Origin: Septoria linicola
Lineage: Eukaryota; Ascomycota; Dothideomycetes; Mycosphaerellales; Mycosphaerellaceae
Reading direction: 5' to 3'
DNA: 64,000 nt
Assembly: GCA_024114885.1 (NCBI GenBank)
Contig: CP099427.1
Span: 1,612,001-1,676,000, forward strand
How positions within the stretch are numbered: position 1 is the first letter of the stretch; each line of letters starts with the position of its first letter. Made by a program: the position numbers and the translations under genes. Below the pieces are notes generated by a model. It had not been told where the DNA came from, made no database searches, and saw only the letters and a list, made by a program, of their open reading frames with translations. This document shows positions 59,677 through 64,000 of this stretch, piece after piece.

Positions 59677-60303
59677 CCTGACGGACTTCGAGCTGAAGTT
59701 GTGATAGAGAGTCCTGATCTTGATGGTGCAGACTGCTTCGGTCCTGGTCGTACAAATGATCGAACCCAGGTATCCTGCCGAGATATCCTTAGCTCAATAG
59801 TTTCGGGTGGAACTAGTTCGTCAGATGCGTCGAAGATTCGGGGAGAATTTCGTGCTTCAATCGGTTTGTCTGCCGTGGATGGCGTCGAAGTATTAGTTGT
59901 GCACTGGAGGACAAACCCATCAGCAACCAGACTTGACGTTACTGTTCATCGGACTTATGGCCGATTGATGTGGTCTGTAATATTGTCAAATTATGTACGT
60001 CATCATTCAGCTTGGCTGTGCTTCCATGGTCTTCACACTACCACTGCGCTAGAGGCCGCGCTAGAGGCCAAAGTCTGGAATGGGCACTGATGTAACAAAG
60101 CACGCGAAAGCCCGATGAGGTACTTTGTGCGTAACTAGCACGACTATATTGCCATTTGCGGCTGCACAATAGCACGTGGCGACGGCATTCAGTCGTCATG
60201 ATCCAGCTTGACTGTGACTCAATAGTGATCGTTCTATTGGCCATTAGGTGATATTCTTGATGCAGCCTCCTTGCTAGCAAGCAGTTTCTGGGAGCACTCA
60301 ATC
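59677..60303. other. intergenic between divergent genes
   Basis: 0.63 kb. A plus-strand frame running out of the DUF1989 gene into this region (59,551-60,090) is an antisense shadow without a domain. The region probably holds both promoters. Confidence 0.5.
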
Positions 60304-61326
60304 ATGCAGCTCGCAATCAATATCATTATCTTTTGCCTGGGCCTGTATCTGCCAACGGTCGTTGCTTCGAGACCTCGAAAAGCTCGGCGGGATCTTGCTA
60401 GGAACGTCCAACGCCACATCCGTTCGATTGTGGGATTGCTCAATGGCAACCAGGATGCTGAGGAAAGCCATGAACAGGACGAAGAGGAAGCAGTCGAGGA
60501 CGGTCCAGCTCAACTCTACACCAAAGAGCAGGTAGAGTCAGAATTTGATATGGATGCCTGGCAACGTCTGGCCTATGAGGAGTTCAAGACCACGATTCTG
60601 GCGAAGGGCACGGGGATGAAGACGTTTCCCTGCGTGTATGCAACCATGGGTTTTCGAGCAGGTGACCACCGATACGTGTTCTTGGAGTCGGACGATCCTT
60701 CAGAACCCCGCAATGTAAAGATCGTTGCACCAGCACTGCGAGAGTATTTGCGGATGTCGAAGACGCTCGGCGACAACACCAGCATGGTCATAATGGCCGC
60801 GCCAACGGAAGGTGATCAGAAGTCAGTGGAAGAGTATAATCACAGCTTTTGGGAAATGCTTCGAGGACTCCGAATCTGGGATTCTAAGCCTTGGCCAAAG
60901 GAGATTCCACGGGACACACACGACGAGAAATGGACGTACTGCTTCGATGGCACCCCACTATTCCCAGTCGCGCTTACTCCAGCGCATCAAAAGCGGTGGT
61001 CCAGACATGCTCCTGTCCCACTCATTGCACTGCAGCCAAAATGGGTGCTCGACAAACTGTTAAGCACGCCCGAGAAACGCGAGAGTGCCACGAACAAGGT
61101 CCGAAAGTTGTTGCAGCAGTACGACCAGACCACGGTCAGCCCTGATCTGACGAGCTATGGTGATGTCGGTACCAGCGAAGTTCATCAGCTGTGTCTCAGA
61201 GATGAGAATGAGACAGCGGACATTCCGTTCCAGGATTTCGATAAGGGAGGATCAGGTGTTGCATTTTCAAGACGTTCATCGACAGAAAGCCAGCGTTCCT
61301 CGATTGAAGTCGGAGCAGAGTCGTGA
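60304..61326 (+). CDS. YqcI/YcgG family protein with N-terminal membrane segment
   Basis: 340 residues, intronless. A hydrophobic N terminus (about 3-21, AINIIIFCLGLYLPTVVAS) is followed by a basic then acidic linker. The YqcI/YcgG domain covers about 85-290: FPCVYATMGFRAGDHRYVF, FWEMLRGLRIWD, EKWTYCFDGTPLFPVALTPAHQKRWSR, VPLIALQPKWVLDKLL, RKLLQQYDQ-SPDLTSYGD. This family occurs in bacteria and fungi and has no established reaction that I know of. The Ser-rich tail (FSRRSSTESQRSSIE) may be phosphorylated. The first ATG in frame was used. It is divergent from the DUF1989 gene. Confidence 0.85.
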   Translation: MQLAINIIIFCLGLYLPTVVASRPRKARRDLARNVQRHIRSIVGLLNGNQDAEESHEQDEEEAVEDGPAQLYTKEQVESEFDMDAWQRLAYEEFKTTILAKGTGMKTFPCVYATMGFRAGDHRYVFLESDDPSEPRNVKIVAPALREYLRMSKTLGDNTSMVIMAAPTEGDQKSVEEYNHSFWEMLRGLRIWDSKPWPKEIPRDTHDEKWTYCFDGTPLFPVALTPAHQKRWSRHAPVPLIALQPKWVLDKLLSTPEKRESATNKVRKLLQQYDQTTVSPDLTSYGDVGTSEVHQLCLRDENETADIPFQDFDKGGSGVAFSRRSSTESQRSSIEVGAES

Positions 61327-61618
61327 TTCGGTCGCAGGGTTTTATGTATCGCGTCCAGCGTTTAGCATGGCGTCCGAGTGTACTTAGTGTAGCATAGCAT
61401 AACTGGGAGGGAAAATATCAGCAAAGCGCAGGTCTTCTCGAGCCTTTTCTCACAGACTGGAATTTAAACCAGTCACAATTGACCGGCGCAAAGTACTGTG
61501 ACTACTTGTTGCGTGCCGGTCACTTCCGGAGGCATGAATGCTATGTTGTAGCGTCGTGAACCTGTTCTGTAGTTGTACCACATGCAAATCGGAAGGCACG
61601 CCAAGACGCGCTTGACTA
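61327..61618. other. intergenic before the pogo element
   Basis: The 3' region of the YqcI/YcgG gene. No gene seen. Confidence 0.6.
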
Positions 61619-61665
61619 GAAGGCTTCCCCATATGACGAGGTTTACCACGTGACGAGGGAATTCC
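61619..61665 (+). repeat. left terminal inverted repeat of the pogo element
   Basis: It matches the reverse complement of 63,709-63,755 with a few changes. It contains the subunit (CACGTG/CATATG)ACGAG twice; the outer CACGTG has become CATATG. Confidence 0.85.
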
Positions 61666-61759
61666 AGCATTGTATTCATTTCACAAAGCGTTATGTAACT
61701 CAACAACCAGTAGACTAATTAACACACTCTCAACTACGTTATCTACGCTATATATCTAG

Positions 61760-63667
61760 CTTACTCTAGTTAACTTTAAGTATAATAATGCGGCTTAGTT
61801 TGCGTATTATTTGTCGCTTTGTTATAGGTAGCTGTTTCTTCTTAGTACTAGCTTCCTTTACTTCTAAACCTGCTAAATTAAGTGCCTATAGTTTCTTATA
61901 TAGAGTTACTTGTTTATAACGTCTTATAGGCCTTATAGAAGCCTATAACTTAAGGTTAAGTTACTAGTTAGTTAGTTTAACCTATTTATTAAACTCCTTC
62001 TAAACCTATAGTTTCTAAGTATTTAACTCCTTCTCCTTCTTCTTCTAAATACGTTCTAAGGCTCTCTATTCCTTTATAATACAAGCCTATATAGTCTTTA
62101 ATTGTTACTATTACTTCTTAGCAGCCTTATCTTTACTCTCTTACTTCTTAGTAGCTTCTCTTTAAGTCTATAAGTCACGTATACGATTAATCTTGCTAGG
62201 GCTCTAAAAGATACCTCCTTGTTAGCTATTAGCTCTTACTTCTTCTATAAGAGTCTTACTACGTTGTCTCTTCTTCTTCTTATTATTTAGAGCTCGTTAG
62301 AAGCTAGTATTCTTAGTCTTAAGGATAGCATTCTTAGCGATAAGCTTATAAACTTGAAGTTTAAGCTTATTTACTATTTCTAAGTCCTTAGTAAAGACAG
62401 CTTAGTTAATTATAGCCTAAACTTTCCTATAGTCTAGCCTAGAGCTAGAGGAGCTACTACTACTCTCTAGCTGTAATATAGGGCTTGCTAGGTTACCTAG
62501 CCTAGCCTATCTTAGATTAGGTATACTCTAAAGAACTACTATAGAATTAAGTAGATTTAGGCCTATAGCCTAGAAGCCTAATAGGACGTTCTTTACTATT
62601 ATTATAGAGTTCTATATAGGCTAGAATAAGCAGAAGAAATCACGCTTTAATACTATAGATAGCCCCTAAGACTCTACTATATAGTAGCTCAAATTAGTAG
62701 AGTAATAGGAAGCTAATAGACTAAATAACTTGATATCTAGTAGTTATAGTTAGTATGTTATATATAGTAGAAACACGCTAATTAGGATCCTATAACTTAG
62801 GCTCTATTTAAGGAACTCTAGTGTTATATAAGAGCTATAGCTATTAAGGATTAGAAGCTACTAGTCTCTACTAGCCTTAGCCTTAGTATAACGGTCAAAT
62901 ACCTCCTTTAGCTATACTAATCCAAGCTTATTATTAGTCTATCTATTTAGTAAAGAAGCAAAGAAAGCTATATACTTTATACTATTAAAATCCTATAGCT
63001 AAGAGTCTTGTAAATTACTAGTAACTACCTTATAAATTAGTATAGGTAGAAGTATAGTACTATCCGCGCAGATATAGGCTAGGATTATAATCTACTCGCG
63101 ATTACTATCCTATATATTACTAATTAATTTCTTCTCTTGTTTTGAGCCCTTAGTAAATATTCGCTTTATCTACTATATAAAGCTAATTATAGCTCCCTTC
63201 TCGTCTATATTGTATATATTAGACGAGGTAATCGAGTATCTCTTAATCTTCTAGCCTAAGGTATTATAGAATAACTTAATTAAAGCGTAGTTATCGGCCT
63301 TCTTCCTCTCTTTATCTAGGGGTCGAAGATAACGTAATTCTAGCTCTTTTATATGCCTACTAAGAAAACTACCTACCTAGTTCTTTCTAGGCTATCTACT
63401 AATAATAGTAGTAGCAAAGGTATAAACTATTATAGGGGTAGGAGGAATACCCCTAGTAGTTAGCTTGTTTATATATTTAATAAGTGTAGACTCCTATACT
63501 AGGTTCAAGAGTTGATTCTTCTAATACTAATTATCTTTAGTGCCTTATAGGGATTTCTACCTCCTCCGTAGTGTCTCTAGGTGCACATTATATAATCTGG
63601 CAATAGTAGCGATATTTGGACGACTCTGCGAGTTCAGTTCATTAATTGCTGCATTAATAGAGTCCAT
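61760..63667 (-). pseudogene. pogo/Fot1 transposase, inactivated by RIP
   Basis: An ATG at 63,667 starts an intact first part: INAAINELNSQSRPN then IATIARLYNV, a Psq-type helix-turn-helix. TAG/TAA codons begin about 35 residues in. Further on, degenerate translation gives YNIDEKG (first catalytic Asp), the KQEKK-ISNI block, ILAYICAD (second Asp), KLGLVQL-EVFDRYTKAK and the LLILNSYSSYITLEFL block, where the third catalytic Asp of LDGHSSH is mutated. The Lys-rich C-terminal part is coiled-coil-like. Clearly dead. Confidence 0.88.
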
Positions 63668-63708
63668 GGTTGTTGAACTATGCGTGTTGGAAGTAGATGG
63701 AAAGTTGC

Positions 63709-63755
63709 TCAAATTCCTCGTCACGTGGGAAAACTCGTCACGTGGGGAAGCCTTC
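63709..63755 (-). repeat. right terminal inverted repeat of the pogo element
   Basis: It holds two CGTCACGTGGG subunits, so two CACGTG palindromes lie at 63,722-63,727 and 63,739-63,744. It ends at the TA duplication, 85 bp before the TPR gene start. Confidence 0.87.
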
Positions 63756-63840
63756 TACACAACTTTACGCGACCTCAAACGCGTCTTCCTCGATCGACCG
63801 CATTCGCATTACCATATACCAATTGGACATACTCTCCATC

Positions 63841-64000
63841 ATGTCTGCCACTGAGCTACAAAATCAAGGAAGGCAAGCCTACAAACGTGGCGACTTTGTC
63901 AAAGCTCTTGAGTATTTCAATCGTGCTCTTGGCCGACAACAGACAGTAGCGCTTTACGACAACCGTGCTGCGACCTACGAGAAGTTGAACGACTTCCAGA
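63841..64000 (+). CDS. TPR-repeat protein, N-terminal part (runs off the window)
   Basis: Open from ATG at 63,841 to the edge, 53 residues. GRQAYKRGDFVKALEYFNRAL followed by ALYDNRAATYEKL is the pattern of a tetratricopeptide repeat and the start of the second. In fungi this N terminus is common in F-box/TPR proteins of the Pof3 type and in Sgt1- or Sti1-like co-chaperones; the visible part cannot decide. A pogo transposon ends 85 bp upstream, so the promoter must be within that stretch, within the transposon end, or beyond it. Confidence 0.75.
   Translation, partial: MSATELQNQGRQAYKRGDFVKALEYFNRALGRQQTVALYDNRAATYEKLNDFQ

Larger units (their letters stand above)
61619..63755 (-). mobile_element. 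Fot1/pogo-type DNA transposon, RIP-mutated
   Basis: 2,137 bp flanked by TA duplications (61,617-61,618 and 63,756-63,757), the target of the Tc1/mariner superfamily. Terminal inverted repeats of about 47 bp begin GAAGGCTTCCCCA. The minus strand encodes a pogo-type transposase. The interior (61,740-63,530) is RIP-saturated, while the outermost 100-200 bp at each end keep normal CA/TG content. Confidence 0.92.

Noticed and set aside
59551..60090. 179-codon plus-strand frame overlapping the DUF1989 start
   Set aside because: Antisense to a well-supported gene over its first part, and no domain in the remainder.

Overview
The window is nuclear DNA of a filamentous ascomycete, most likely a dothideomycete of the Mycosphaerellales/Capnodiales type. 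This is inferred from short GT-AG introns (41-93 nt), HET, HeLo-like and Zn2Cys6 proteins, small F-box paralogues, and a very strong signature of repeat-induced point mutation (RIP). No tRNA, rRNA or CRISPR array was recognised.

Layout. (1) 1-29,735 is a gene-free block of RIP-destroyed LTR retrotransposons in which CpA/TpG is almost absent and TpA dominates. It holds a Ty3/gypsy pol remnant (1-2,640, +), an unrecognised stop-riddled reading frame (about 4,330-7,230, +), and a Ty1/copia element (about 7,480-29,700, +). The copia element is split by a gypsy element A (9,642-27,591, minus; 172-bp LTRs; 5-bp target duplication), which is itself split by gypsy element B (15,294-26,563, minus; 442-bp LTRs). 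(2) 29,927-38,365 is a decaying accessory region: a short HeLo-like STAND N-terminal fragment, an intact 10-exon sugar transporter, a ZZ-HET incompatibility-type gene with two in-frame TGA codons, and an SGNH esterase gene with a one-base frameshift. (3) 39,709-49,644 holds a multi-SANT protein, a GPI-type lysophospholipase, the ribosome biogenesis factor RRS1, two tandem F-box genes and a cytochrome P450. (4) 49,849-53,199 holds a cysteine-rich secreted protein, a secreted protein made of 39-residue Kex2-cut repeats, a start-less 148-codon frame and a mitochondrial-type membrane protein. (5) 53,743-61,326 holds a Zn2Cys6/DUF3425 regulator, an Mpv17/PMP22 protein, a DHA1-type MFS exporter, a DUF1989 protein and a YqcI/YcgG protein. 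(6) 61,619-63,755 is a RIP-mutated Fot1/pogo DNA transposon with TIRs and a TA duplication. It lies 85 bp before the start of a TPR gene (63,841) that runs off the right edge.

How the genes relate. RRS1 and Mpv17 are housekeeping. HET, HeLo-like, P450, the secreted proteins and the transporters are accessory functions (self/non-self recognition, secretion, export, catabolism). The strongest leads are the Kex2-repeat precursor with its cysteine-rich neighbour, the multi-SANT gene whose upstream ORF stop overlaps its start codon, the precisely resolved three-level transposon nest, and the pogo insertion that brings CACGTG motifs next to a TPR gene.
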